Positions 29,347-37,927 of a stretch of DNA of 64,000 bases are shown here, piece by piece. Numbering within the stretch: position 1 is the stretch's first letter; every line of letters begins with the position of its first letter. Made by a program: the position numbers and the translations under genes. Under the pieces are notes generated by a model. The model was not told the DNA's origin, did not search any database, and was given only the letters and a program-made list of their open reading frames with translations. Source of the DNA: Hydrogenophaga sp. (GTDB lineage: Bacteria; Pseudomonadota; Gammaproteobacteria; Burkholderiales; Burkholderiaceae_C); assembly GCF_025699295.1 (NCBI RefSeq), contig NZ_JAILWB010000005.1:62001-126000 (forward strand), in the 5' to 3' direction.

Positions 29347-30342
29347 TCAAGGCTTGGCAGCGGTGTTCGGCGCAAGGGGCTCTGGTTGCGGCTCGGGCGA
29401 CTGTCCGGCACGCGCCTGGGCACGCGGGTGCGCCGCGTCGTACACCTGCGCCAGGTGCTGGAAATCAAGCCGGGTGTAGACCTGCGTCGTGCTGATGCTG
29501 GCGTGGCCCAGCAGTTCCTGCACCGCGCGCAGGTCGCCGCTGGACTGCAGCACGTGGCTGGCGAACGAATGCCGCAGCATGTGGGGGTGCACCGGCGTGG
29601 CCAGACCGGCCAGCCCGGACCGCCGCTTGAGCCGCACGCGGATGTGCTGCGGCGTGAGGCGCTGGCCACGCGAGCCGATGAACAGGGCCGGGTCGTCACC
29701 GGCCCAGGCGGCACGCTGCGCCAGCCACAAGGCCAGGGCGGCCAGCGCCTGGCGGCCCACCGGCACGCTGCGGCGCTTGGAGCCCTTGCCCAGCACGTGC
29801 GCGGTGCCGTCCTGCGCATCGATCCACCCGCGCGCGCTGCCGCTGGCGGCCACGTCCAACCCCACCAGTTCGCCGATGCGCAGACCGCAGCCGTACAGCA
29901 GCTCGGTGATGCAGGCGTCGCGCGCCTCCAGCGCGGGGTCGTCGGCGCTGTCGTGGTGGGAAACCAGCTGCACCGCGTCGTCCACCCCCAGCGCCTTGGG
30001 CAGGGGTTTGCCCGCCCGGGGCGCACGCACGTCCTGCACCGGGTTGTGGTCGATCAGGCCCTGGCGACCCAGCCACACATAAAAGCCCCGCCAGCCCGAG
30101 AGGATGAGCGCGATTCCGCGCGCGCTGCGCCCCGCGCCGTGCATTTGCGCCACCCAGCGCCGCAGGTGCGCGTTCTGTACCGCCGTCAGCGCCACGCCGG
30201 CTTCGCGCGCCTGCGCGGTCAACTTCTCCAGGTCGAGGGTGTAGAGCGCCACGGTGCGCCCGGCCAGCCGCTTCTCCACCCGCACATGATTCAGGTAGGC
30301 CTGCACCAGCAGGCCATCAGCGTCGCTGGCGGGGGCACTCAC
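29347..30342 (-). CDS. xerC: Tyrosine recombinase XerC
   Basis: A 331-residue site-specific recombinase that resolves chromosome dimers at dif with XerD. The N-terminal SAM-like domain covers about 9-95. Catalytic residues are visible: Arg in YGCGLRIGEL, Lys in LGKGSKRR, the HMLRHSFASH box, the downstream His in LLGHASIS and Tyr in TQVYTRLD. A 30-residue Pro/Glu/Ala tail follows the tyrosine. The GTG start has AAGGAAG about six bases upstream. The dapF-DUF484-xerC order is conserved in beta- and gammaproteobacteria and supports XerC over XerD. Confidence 0.93.
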   Translation of the reverse strand: MSAPASDADGLLVQAYLNHVRVEKRLAGRTVALYTLDLEKLTAQAREAGVALTAVQNAHLRRWVAQMHGAGRSARGIALILSGWRGFYVWLGRQGLIDHNPVQDVRAPRAGKPLPKALGVDDAVQLVSHHDSADDPALEARDACITELLYGCGLRIGELVGLDVAASGSARGWIDAQDGTAHVLGKGSKRRSVPVGRQALAALALWLAQRAAWAGDDPALFIGSRGQRLTPQHIRVRLKRRSGLAGLATPVHPHMLRHSFASHVLQSSGDLRAVQELLGHASISTTQVYTRLDFQHLAQVYDAAHPRAQARAGQSPEPQPEPLAPNTAAKP

Positions 30343-30444
30343 CGGGCTTCCTTCACCCTGCGGGCTGCGGTGCGAGCTTGCCTGGGAACGGCCCAGCGCG
30401 GCGCGGCGCTCATGCGTGCGATCCCGACGTGACCGGCCCGAGGG

Positions 30445-31125
30445 TCATGGTCTCAGGCGGGAGAGCGCGGCGCTGGTGAGCTCGCCGATGCTCTCCAGGA
30501 AATCGGTGCCCATGTCGGACGCGAAGCGCTGGGTGTCCGACGAGGCCAGAACCAGCAGGCCGAAGGCCTGCGGCGCCATGCCCGCGCGCAGCGGGATCAG
30601 CGCCAGCGAGGCGGCGGACGAAGGATCGTCCAGCCACTGCGCGGCCTCCAGCCCGGGGTTGGCGCCGCAGTAGGGCCGTGTGAGCGAGGAGGCAAAGGCC
30701 TGCACGTCCTCGCTGGCACCCTGGGTGAAGGCCTCGGTGGCGAATTCGGGCGCCACGTCCCACACCCGGATCGCCACCTGGGGCACGAGGAACTGCTCGG
30801 CGATCGCGCGCACCGCCACCGTGGGCAGCTCGCGCGCCTCGCGCGTGAGCAGCAGCTCACGGGTCCAGCGCTGCAGCTTGTCGGCGATGGCGGTGTTCTC
30901 GTGGCCGTGGCGGATCATCTCCGCACCCTTGAGCTCCAGGCCACGGATCTTCTCGCGCAGCATTTCCGCCTGGCGCTCCTGCAGGCTCACCGCGCGCTGG
31001 CCATGCGGACTCGTGAGCTGCACCGCGGCCAGCAGGCTGGCGTGGCGTTCGAAGAAATCGGGCGTGTTCGCCAGGTAGTTGGCGATGTCGTCTTCGGTGA
31101 TGGGGGGTATGTTGTTGGCGTTCAT
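30445..31125 (-). CDS. DUF484 family protein
   Basis: A 226-residue cytoplasmic protein. The N-terminal ITEDDIANYLANTPDFFERH matches the family start, and the middle has a GAF-like domain (about 85-220) with the DFLESIGELTSAAL end. DUF484 proteins sit between dapF and xerC in many proteobacteria. They may act with XerC, but the function is unproven. An interdomain coiled-coil region (about 48-80) is likely. Eighteen bases separate it from the dapF stop. Confidence 0.9.
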   Translation of the reverse strand: MNANNIPPITEDDIANYLANTPDFFERHASLLAAVQLTSPHGQRAVSLQERQAEMLREKIRGLELKGAEMIRHGHENTAIADKLQRWTRELLLTREARELPTVAVRAIAEQFLVPQVAIRVWDVAPEFATEAFTQGASEDVQAFASSLTRPYCGANPGLEAAQWLDDPSSAASLALIPLRAGMAPQAFGLLVLASSDTQRFASDMGTDFLESIGELTSAALSRLRP

Positions 31126-31143
31126 GTCTGGAATGTAGGGCCA

Positions 31144-32019
31144 TCAGGCGAGATCGGGAACCTCGATCTCGCCATCGAAAACCGTGGTGGCCGGACCGGT
31201 CATGAAGACCGGGCGGTCGTGCAGCGGGCTGTCCTGCCACTCGATGGTGAGCACGCCGCCGTGGGTGTGCACGTCCACGCGCGCGTCCAGCAGGCCCAGG
31301 CGGATGCCCGCGACGACCGCCGCGCAGGCGCCGGTGCCGCAGGCCAGGGTCTCGCCCGCGCCACGCTCGTACACGCGCAGGCGCACCTCGCCGCGGTTCA
31401 CGACCTGCATGAAACCGGCGTTCACGCGCCGGGGAAAGCGTTCATGCGATTCGATCCAGGGGCCCCAGGACGGCACGGGCGCGGCCTGCACGTCGTCCAC
31501 CAGCAGCACCGCATGCGGGTTGCCCATGGACAGCACCGCCACCGGTACATCGCCCGCGTAAGGCAGGGCCAGCGGCCAGCGTTCAAAACGCCCCATGGGC
31601 CCGGGCACCAGGCCGTCGGCCTTGAACGGCACGCGCGCAAGCTCGAACACGGGCGCACCCATGTCCACGGTGACACGGCCATCGGGGTGCATGCGCAACT
31701 CCAGATCGCCGTTGGTCACCCTCACCCGCAGCGGATTGCGCGTGCTCAGGCCCTTGTCGTGCACGTAGCGCACGAAGCAGCGCGCGCCATTGCCACAGTG
31801 CTCGACCTGCCCGCCGTCTGCGTTGTGGATCACGTACTCGAAGTCCAGCCCCGGCGCGGGCGACGACCGCACGCTCAGGATCTGGTCGGCGCCAATGCCG
31901 AAATGGCGATCGGCCAGAAAGCGGTACTGGGCCGCGCTCAGGCCCAGACGCTCCTGCGTCTCGTCGAGCACGATGAAGTCGTTGCCCGCGCCCTGCATCT
32001 TGGTGAAGCGGATGTGCAT
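31144..32019 (-). CDS. dapF: Diaminopimelate epimerase DapF
   Basis: A 291-residue enzyme that converts LL- to meso-diaminopimelate for lysine and peptidoglycan synthesis, supplying the substrate of MurE. The two catalytic cysteines are in HCGNGAR (Cys75) and ACGTGAC (Cys227). NDF and VNAGFMQ are further family motifs. The start [15 protein letters not shown] is canonical. The longer open frame upstream crosses the divergent ABC transporter gene and is a shadow. Confidence 0.98.
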   Translation of the reverse strand: MHIRFTKMQGAGNDFIVLDETQERLGLSAAQYRFLADRHFGIGADQILSVRSSPAPGLDFEYVIHNADGGQVEHCGNGARCFVRYVHDKGLSTRNPLRVRVTNGDLELRMHPDGRVTVDMGAPVFELARVPFKADGLVPGPMGRFERWPLALPYAGDVPVAVLSMGNPHAVLLVDDVQAAPVPSWGPWIESHERFPRRVNAGFMQVVNRGEVRLRVYERGAGETLACGTGACAAVVAGIRLGLLDARVDVHTHGGVLTIEWQDSPLHDRPVFMTGPATTVFDGEIEVPDLA

Positions 32020-32205
32020 GGGGCGGATTATCCGTCCATGCCACCCCGTGCACCGGACTGGCGCGCCGCACCGCGGTGGCGGCGGCGTCGCGCCGGCCCG
32101 ACCGCCTGCGCACAATCGCGGTGCGGTTTTGTACGCAATCCTGCGGTTTTCGGGTGCGGAACGTGCGAATCCGGCCTGGCATGGCTTATGCAAACGGATG
32201 CCGGC
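32020..32205. promoter_or_regulatory. Divergent intergenic region between dapF and the ABC importer
   Basis: This 186-base region must contain the promoters of dapF and of the importer operon. It holds two TGCGGTTTT direct repeats 20 bases apart (32122 and 32142) and an imperfect palindrome TTG-TACG-CAA at 32129-32138, the kind of half-site pattern bound by FCD-type GntR regulators. The importer operon encodes such a regulator, so autoregulation is possible. No clear -35/-10 pair was recognised. Confidence 0.4.
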
Positions 32206-33231
32206 ATGAACGACCCAGCCCCGTCGCCCGCCGGCATCGAACTCATCGCGCTGACCAAACAGTACGCCGCCGGCAGCGTGGCGGTGGACAGCATCAACCT
32301 GCGTATCGCCAGCGGCAGCTACTGCTGCCTGCTCGGGCCCTCGGGCTGCGGCAAGAGCACGACGCTGCGCATGATCGCGGGCCACGAGAGCACCACCAGC
32401 GGCGACATCCTGCTGGAGAACCGCAACATCACCCACCTGCCGGCCGCCGGCCGCGGCACGGCCATGATGTTCCAGAGCTTCGCGCTCTTCCCCCACCTCT
32501 CGGCGCTGGACAACGTGGCCTTCAGCCTGAAGATGAAGGGCGTGGACAAGACCACGCGCCACCGGCAGGCGCAGGACCTGCTGGAACGCGTGGCCATGGG
32601 GCACCTCAGCGCTCGCAAGCCGGGCGAGCTCTCGGGCGGACAGCAGCAGCGCGTGGCGCTGGCGCGCGCGCTCATCACGCAGCCGCGCGTGCTGCTGCTG
32701 GACGAACCGCTGTCCGCGCTCGACCCCTTCCTGCGCGTGCAGATGCGCGCCGAGCTGCGCCGCTGGCAGAAGGAACTGGGCCTGACCTTCATCCACGTCA
32801 CGCACTCGCAGGAGGAAGCGATGGCGCTGGCCGACACCATGGTGGTGATGAACCACGGCCGCATCGAGCAGGTGGGTTCGCCGCACGAGGTCTACAACCG
32901 CCCGGCCAGCGAGTTCGTCGCGCGCTTCATGGGCGGGCACAACGTGCTCGAGACCACGCAGGGCAAGGTGGCCGTGCGCAACGACCACATCCACCTCGCG
33001 CCGCTGACCGACGGCGACAGTGGCTGGCCCGCCACGGTGCACGACGTCGAGTACCAGGGCAGCTACGTGCTGCTGGGCCTGCACCTGGCCGAAGGTCACG
33101 AGGGCGAGACCGTCTCGGTGATGCTGCCCGAGGCCCGCTTCGCCCAGCGCCCCTATGCGCCGGGCGACCAGGTCAGCCTGACCTGGTCGGCCTGGCAGGC
33201 CCACACCTTTCCACCCACCCTGGCCGCCTGA
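32206..33231 (+). CDS. ABC importer ATPase, PotA-like
   Basis: A 341-residue ATPase of the polyamine/iron/sulfate type (CUT1-like). Walker A is GPSGCGKST (44-52), the signature LSGGQQQR is near 140 and Walker B is [17 protein letters not shown]-type domain (about 270-341) follows. It is the first gene of a six-gene operon with the binding protein, two permeases, a GntR regulator and a racemase-like gene. The ATG at 32206 gives [10 protein letters not shown]; an in-frame ATG at 32188 would add six residues, and neither has a strong ribosome binding site. The substrate is not readable from the ATPase. Confidence 0.93.
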   Translation: MNDPAPSPAGIELIALTKQYAAGSVAVDSINLRIASGSYCCLLGPSGCGKSTTLRMIAGHESTTSGDILLENRNITHLPAAGRGTAMMFQSFALFPHLSALDNVAFSLKMKGVDKTTRHRQAQDLLERVAMGHLSARKPGELSGGQQQRVALARALITQPRVLLLDEPLSALDPFLRVQMRAELRRWQKELGLTFIHVTHSQEEAMALADTMVVMNHGRIEQVGSPHEVYNRPASEFVARFMGGHNVLETTQGKVAVRNDHIHLAPLTDGDSGWPATVHDVEYQGSYVLLGLHLAEGHEGETVSVMLPEARFAQRPYAPGDQVSLTWSAWQAHTFPPTLAA

Positions 33232-33287
33232 GGCGCGCCCGGGTTTTCTTCGCCCCTTCCCACCACCCGAACCGCAGGAGATTCGCC

Positions 33288-34580
33288 ATGTCCCACCCCG
33301 AACACGAGCCCCACACCCCCGCAACGAACGGCCTGAGCCGGCGCAGCCTGCTGCAGGGCACAGCCGGCATGGCCGGCATCCTGGCCAGCGGCCTGGCACC
33401 TGCCGTGCACGCGCAGGACAAGATCGTGCTGCGCTACTTGGGCACCGCCGTGAACCAGGACAAGGCCATCGCCGAGAAGTTCAAGGCCGACACCGGCATC
33501 GAGATCCAGTACGTGGCCGTGACCACCGACGACGTGACCAAACGCGCCGTGACCGCGCCCAACAGCTTCGACCTGATCGACACCGAGTACTTCTCGCTCA
33601 AGAAGATCGTGCCCACCGGCAACCTCAAGGGCATCGACACGAAGAAGATCAGGAACGCCGACAAGATCACGCCGCTGTTCACCACCGGCACCGTGGCGGG
33701 CAAGGCCGTGGGCGACCAGGGCACCGCGCCCAAGAAGGTGATCTACCTCGAAGGCGAGAAGAGCAAGAAGTTCGCGACGGCGCCCACGCAGTTCATGTCG
33801 CTGATTCCCACTGTCTACAACGCCGACACGCTGGGCATCCGGCCGGACCTGATCAAGCGCCCGATCGAGAGCTGGGCCGAGCTGCTCAACCCCGAGTTCA
33901 AGGGCAAGGCCGCGATCCTGAACATCCCGTCCATCGGCATCATGGACGCCGCGATGGTGGTGGAGGCCAAGGGCATCCACAAGTACAAGGACAAGGGCAA
34001 CATGAGCAAGGCCGAGATCGACCTGACGATCAAGACCTTGATCGAAGCCAAGAAGGCCGGCCAGTTCCGCGCGCTGTGGAAGGACTTCAACGAGTCGGTG
34101 AACCTGATGGCCTCGGGCGAGGTCGTGATCCAGTCGATGTGGAGCCCGGCCGTGACCGCCGTGCGCACCAAGGGCATTGCCTGCAACTTCCAGCCGCTGA
34201 AAGAGGGGTACCGCGCCTGGGCCGCCGGTTTCGGCCTGCCCACCACGCTCAGCGGCCGCAAGCTCGACGGCGCCTACGAGTTCATCAACTGGTTCCTCGA
34301 CGGCTGGGCCGGCGCCTACCTGAACCGCCAGGGCTACTACAGTGCCGTGCTCGACACCGCCAAGGCGAAGATGGAAGCCTATGAATGGGCCTACTGGATG
34401 GAGGGCAAGCCCGCGTCGCAGGACATCAAGAGCCCCAACGGCGACGTGCTGGCCAAGGCCGGCAGCGTGCGCGACGGCGGCAGCTACGAAGCGCGCATGG
34501 GCGGCATCGCCTGCTGGAATGCGGTCATGGACGAGAACGAGTACATGGTCCGCAAGTGGAACGAGTTCGTGGCCGCCTGA
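33288..34580 (+). CDS. ABC importer substrate-binding protein, Tat-exported
   Basis: A 430-residue periplasmic binding protein of the PotD/PotF extracellular-solute type. The N-terminus has a twin-arginine signal (SRRSLLQ, 17-23), a hydrophobic core and a probable cleavage after AVHA (42). The mature part begins [10 protein letters not shown] polyamine-type fold is suggested by [14 protein letters not shown] and [13 protein letters not shown] good ribosome binding site (GGAG) lies seven bases upstream. Tat export suggests that folding, perhaps around a ligand or cofactor, precedes secretion. The ligand is uncertain. Confidence 0.9.
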   Translation: MSHPEHEPHTPATNGLSRRSLLQGTAGMAGILASGLAPAVHAQDKIVLRYLGTAVNQDKAIAEKFKADTGIEIQYVAVTTDDVTKRAVTAPNSFDLIDTEYFSLKKIVPTGNLKGIDTKKIRNADKITPLFTTGTVAGKAVGDQGTAPKKVIYLEGEKSKKFATAPTQFMSLIPTVYNADTLGIRPDLIKRPIESWAELLNPEFKGKAAILNIPSIGIMDAAMVVEAKGIHKYKDKGNMSKAEIDLTIKTLIEAKKAGQFRALWKDFNESVNLMASGEVVIQSMWSPAVTAVRTKGIACNFQPLKEGYRAWAAGFGLPTTLSGRKLDGAYEFINWFLDGWAGAYLNRQGYYSAVLDTAKAKMEAYEWAYWMEGKPASQDIKSPNGDVLAKAGSVRDGGSYEARMGGIACWNAVMDENEYMVRKWNEFVAA

Positions 34581-34582
34581 TC

Positions 34583-35482
34583 ATGAACGCCACCACCACG
34601 AACCCCTTCAAGACCGTGCAGGCCTGGTGGCAGGCCGCGCCGTTCACGCTGGTGTTCGTGGTGTTCTTCGTAATCCCGCTGGCGCTCACGCTGATGGTGA
34701 GCTTCTGGGACTTCAACGAGTACGAGCTCATCCCCGCGTTCACGCTGCGCAACTACGCGGCCATCTTCGAGGGCTGCTCCACCCTCACCGACCACGGTGA
34801 CTTCTGCGTCTCGCTCTCCACCTTCCTCTCCACGCTCAAGTTCTGCCTGCTGGTCTGGGGCATCACGCTGGTGGTGGGTTTCGCGGTGGCCTACTTCCTC
34901 GCCTTTCACGTGCGTTCGCCCGGCATGCAGACGCTGCTGTTCGTGCTGTGCACCGTGCCGTTCTGGACGTCCAACGTCATCCGCATGATTTCCTGGGTGC
35001 CACTGCTGGGCCGCAACGGCCTGGTGAACCAGACGCTCACCGGGCTGGGCGTGGTCGACGAACCGGTGGAATGGCTGCTGTTCTCCGACTTCTCGGTGGT
35101 GCTGGCCTTCGTGCACCTCTACACCATGTTCATGATCGTGCCCATCTTCAACAGCATGATGCGCATCGACCGCAGCCTGCTCGAAGCGGCCAGCGACAGC
35201 GGCGCGAGCACATGGCAGACGCTGTGGAACGTGATCGTTCCGCTGTGCAAGACCGGCATCATCATCGGCTCCATCTTCGTCATCACCATCGTCATGGGCG
35301 ACTTCGTCACCATCGGCGTGATGGGCGGGCAGCAGATCGCCTCGGTGGGCAAGATCATCCAGGTGCAGACCAGCTACCTGCAGTTCCCGCTGGCCGCGGC
35401 CAACGCGGTGATCCTGCTGGCCATCGTGCTCATGATCATCTGGGGCCTCACACGCCTGGTCGACATCCGCAAGGAACTCTGA
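34583..35482 (+). CDS. ABC importer permease, PotB-like
   Basis: A 299-residue permease with six membrane segments. The EAA loop (about 202-225) reads EAASDSGASTWQTLWNVIVPLCKTGI, with the conserved EAA-x3-G-x9-I-x-LP pattern. The long first periplasmic loop (about 45-75) is typical of PotB/PotH. It begins two bases after the binding-protein stop and is followed two bases later by the second permease, so it is part of the same transcript. Confidence 0.93.
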   Translation: MNATTTNPFKTVQAWWQAAPFTLVFVVFFVIPLALTLMVSFWDFNEYELIPAFTLRNYAAIFEGCSTLTDHGDFCVSLSTFLSTLKFCLLVWGITLVVGFAVAYFLAFHVRSPGMQTLLFVLCTVPFWTSNVIRMISWVPLLGRNGLVNQTLTGLGVVDEPVEWLLFSDFSVVLAFVHLYTMFMIVPIFNSMMRIDRSLLEAASDSGASTWQTLWNVIVPLCKTGIIIGSIFVITIVMGDFVTIGVMGGQQIASVGKIIQVQTSYLQFPLAAANAVILLAIVLMIIWGLTRLVDIRKEL

Positions 35483-35484
35483 AC

Positions 35485-36384
35485 ATGGCCGCGCCCCGCA
35501 TCGTCGAACCCCGCGCGCCCGGCTTCTGGCCGCTGGCCCTCGTCTTCACGCTGTTCGTGCTGTTCATGTACGGGCCGATGTTCGTCATCTTCATCCTCAG
35601 CTTCCAGGGGCCCGAAGGCGGCCTGACGTTTCCGCTGCGGGGCGTGTCGCTGCACTGGTTCCACAAGCTGGCCGAAGGCCTGGGCACGGTGGACATCGGC
35701 GCGGCCTTCCTGCGCTCGCTCATGCTCGGCGGCGTGGTGATGCTGTTCACCGTGGTGCTCTCGGTGCTCGCGGGCCTGGCGTTCCGCAAGCCGCTGCGCG
35801 GCGGCAATGCCCTCTTCTACATGACGGTGGCCAGCCTGATCATGCCGTCCATCATCGTGTCGCTGGGCATCGGCCTGCAGTTCCGCCTGCTCGATGGTGG
35901 CATCAAGTGGCTGCTGGAAGCGGTGGGCGCCACGGGCACGCTGGAGAACTACGGCACCGCGCTCGGCCTCATGACCTCGGCGCTCGGCGCGCACCTCACC
36001 TGGACCCTGCCCTTCGGGCTGCTGATCATGTTCGCGGTGTTCAACCGCTTCAACCCGGCCTACGAGGAAGCCGCGCGCGACCTCGGCGCCACGCCCTGGC
36101 AGGGCTTTCGCCACGTGGTGTTGCCGCTCATCGGCCCGTCGGTGGTCGGCATCGGCATGTTCGGCTTCACGCTGAGCTGGGACGAGATCGCGCGCACCTC
36201 GCAGGCCATCGGCGACGTGAACACGCTGCCGCTGGAGCTGCAGGGACTCACCTCCACCGTCACCACGCCAGCCATCTACGCGCTGGGCACCGTGACCACC
36301 GTGGTCTCGCTGCTGGTGATGGGCGTGGCCGTGTCGCTCGCGCTGTGGCTGGGCAGGCGCCAGAAGAGGGGCAGGCCCGCATGA
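35485..36384 (+). CDS. ABC importer permease, PotC-like
   Basis: A 299-residue permease of the PotC/PotI type with six membrane segments. The EAA loop is EEAARDLGATPWQGFRHVVLPLIGPS. The start MAAPRIVEPRAPGFWPLALV precedes the first helix. The stop overlaps the GntR gene by four bases. It pairs with the preceding permease to form the channel of the importer. Confidence 0.93.
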   Translation: MAAPRIVEPRAPGFWPLALVFTLFVLFMYGPMFVIFILSFQGPEGGLTFPLRGVSLHWFHKLAEGLGTVDIGAAFLRSLMLGGVVMLFTVVLSVLAGLAFRKPLRGGNALFYMTVASLIMPSIIVSLGIGLQFRLLDGGIKWLLEAVGATGTLENYGTALGLMTSALGAHLTWTLPFGLLIMFAVFNRFNPAYEEAARDLGATPWQGFRHVVLPLIGPSVVGIGMFGFTLSWDEIARTSQAIGDVNTLPLELQGLTSTVTTPAIYALGTVTTVVSLLVMGVAVSLALWLGRRQKRGRPA

Positions 36385-37124
36385 CATCCCGGCTGCGCAA
36401 GCGCGCCGCACCCGCCGCCGACAACGCCGCGCCCACCGGCATCGACAGCGCCATCTACGAGCGCGTGGTCTCGGCCATCCTCGACCACCGCCTGCCCCCG
36501 GGCACCAAGCTGGTGGAAGACCGGCTGGCCAGCGCCTTCGGTGTCTCGCGCACCCTCATTCGCCCCGTGCTGGTGCGTCTGGCCAACGAACAGGTGGTGA
36601 CGCTCACGCCGAACCGCGGTGCCACCATCGCGCAACCGAGCGAGCAGGAGGCGCGCGAGGTGTTCGAGGTGCGGCGCCTGATCGAGTCGCGACTGGTGGA
36701 GCGCTTCGTGGGCCGCGCCACGCGCGAGGACATCCAGTTGCTGACCCAGTGCATCCGCGACGAGGAGGCCGCGCGCGAGGCCGGCGACATGCGCCGCGCG
36801 ATCCGCCTCTCGGGCGACTTCCACCTGCACATCGCCGAGCGCGCCGGCCAGCAGACCATGGGCCGCATCCTGCGTGAAATGGTCTCGCGCACCTCGCTCA
36901 TCCTCATGGCCTACAGCAGCAGCCACGCTCTGGCGCGGCGCGACGCCACGGCCTGCGGCTGCGAGGAACACCGCGCGCTGCTCGCCGCCATCAAGCTGCG
37001 CGATGCGCGCGAGGCCGCGCGCCTGATGCGCGAGCATCTGGACCGGCTTGAAGCCCAGCTCGACTTTGCCCCCCCCACCGGGCAGACCCCCGACCTCGAG
37101 CGCCTGTTCACCCCGCTGGTCTGA
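36381..37124 (+). CDS. GntR-family regulator with FCD domain
   Basis: A 247-residue regulator. The winged helix-turn-helix spans about 20-87 (GTKLVEDRLASAFGVSRTLIR, RGATIA wing). The FCD ligand domain follows (about 95-230) with acidic and histidine residues in DFHLHIAE and EEHRALL, which usually bind a metal and a carboxylate ligand. Being the fifth gene of the importer operon, it is the likely local regulator and perhaps senses an organic acid or amino-acid-like substrate. Confidence 0.92.
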   Translation: MTSRLRKRAAPAADNAAPTGIDSAIYERVVSAILDHRLPPGTKLVEDRLASAFGVSRTLIRPVLVRLANEQVVTLTPNRGATIAQPSEQEAREVFEVRRLIESRLVERFVGRATREDIQLLTQCIRDEEAAREAGDMRRAIRLSGDFHLHIAERAGQQTMGRILREMVSRTSLILMAYSSSHALARRDATACGCEEHRALLAAIKLRDAREAARLMREHLDRLEAQLDFAPPTGQTPDLERLFTPLV

Positions 37125-37137
37125 GCCGGCCACCGTC

Positions 37138-37878
37138 ATGCGACACCTGCTGGTCATCAACCCCAACACCTCGGCCAGCGTGAGCGCGCTGCTGCAGACC
37201 CATGTGCAGCAGGCCGCGGGCCTGCATGTGCGGGTGCGCACCGTGACCGCGCGTTTCGGCTCGCCCTACATCGCCGACGAGGCCAGCTACGCCGTGGCCG
37301 CGCACGCCGCGCTGGATACCTGGGCCTGCGCCCTCGCCAGCACCGATGCCGCGCCCCACGCCGTGCTGATCGGCTGCTTCGGCGACCCGGGCCTGATGGC
37401 GCTGCGCGAGAGCAGCCCGGTGCCGGTGACCGGCCTGGCCGAGGCCGCTTTCGTCGAAGCCGCGCGCCATGGGCGCTATGCGATCGTCACCGGTGGCGCG
37501 CGCTGGGGTCCCATGCTGCAGCGGCTGGCGCAGGCACTCGGCCATGCCCAGCAGCTCGCCGGCATCCACACCGTGGCGCCCACCGGCGCGCAGCTCGCGG
37601 CCGACCCGGTGGCCGCGCGTTCCCTGCTCGTCCAGGCCTGCCGCGACGCTTCCCGCCAGCTGGGTGTGCAGGCCGTCATCCTCGGCGGCGCGGGCCTGGC
37701 CGGCATGGCTGCTGCGGTGCAGGCCGAGGTGCCGATCCCCGTGATCGACAGCGTGCTGGCCGGCGCGCACTGGGCGCTGCGCAGCGCGCCGATGCCGCCT
37801 GAACGCGAACAGCCTGGCTTCGATGTGGCCTGGCAAGGTCTCTCGCCCGAGATGGCCGCTCTCGGTCTTCGGGTCTGA
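37138..37878 (+). CDS. Asp/Glu/hydantoin racemase-family protein lacking one catalytic Cys
   Basis: A 246-residue protein of the Asp/Glu/hydantoin racemase and maleate isomerase superfamily. The start HLLVINPNTSASVS is the classical hydantoin racemase N-terminus (NPNTS). The first catalytic Cys is present (Cys80 in LIGCFGDPG). The second, expected as LGCAGM, is replaced by ILGGAGLAGM (Gly184). Members with only one Cys, such as arylmalonate decarboxylase, act on other reactions, though there the retained Cys is in the other half. The gene lies 13 bases after the GntR gene, so it may process the transported compound. Racemase activity itself is doubtful. Confidence 0.85.
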   Translation: MRHLLVINPNTSASVSALLQTHVQQAAGLHVRVRTVTARFGSPYIADEASYAVAAHAALDTWACALASTDAAPHAVLIGCFGDPGLMALRESSPVPVTGLAEAAFVEAARHGRYAIVTGGARWGPMLQRLAQALGHAQQLAGIHTVAPTGAQLAADPVAARSLLVQACRDASRQLGVQAVILGGAGLAGMAAAVQAEVPIPVIDSVLAGAHWALRSAPMPPEREQPGFDVAWQGLSPEMAALGLRV

Positions 37879-37927
37879 GGGAATCGGGCGGGTCGGCAGG
37901 CGGCAGTGCCTTGCAGCAAAATGCCGC

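Noticed and set aside
31144-33399. A 751-codon frame extending dapF through the divergent ABC ATPase gene
   Set aside because: Only the [12 protein letters not shown] part onward is DapF; the rest is antisense of the importer ATPase.
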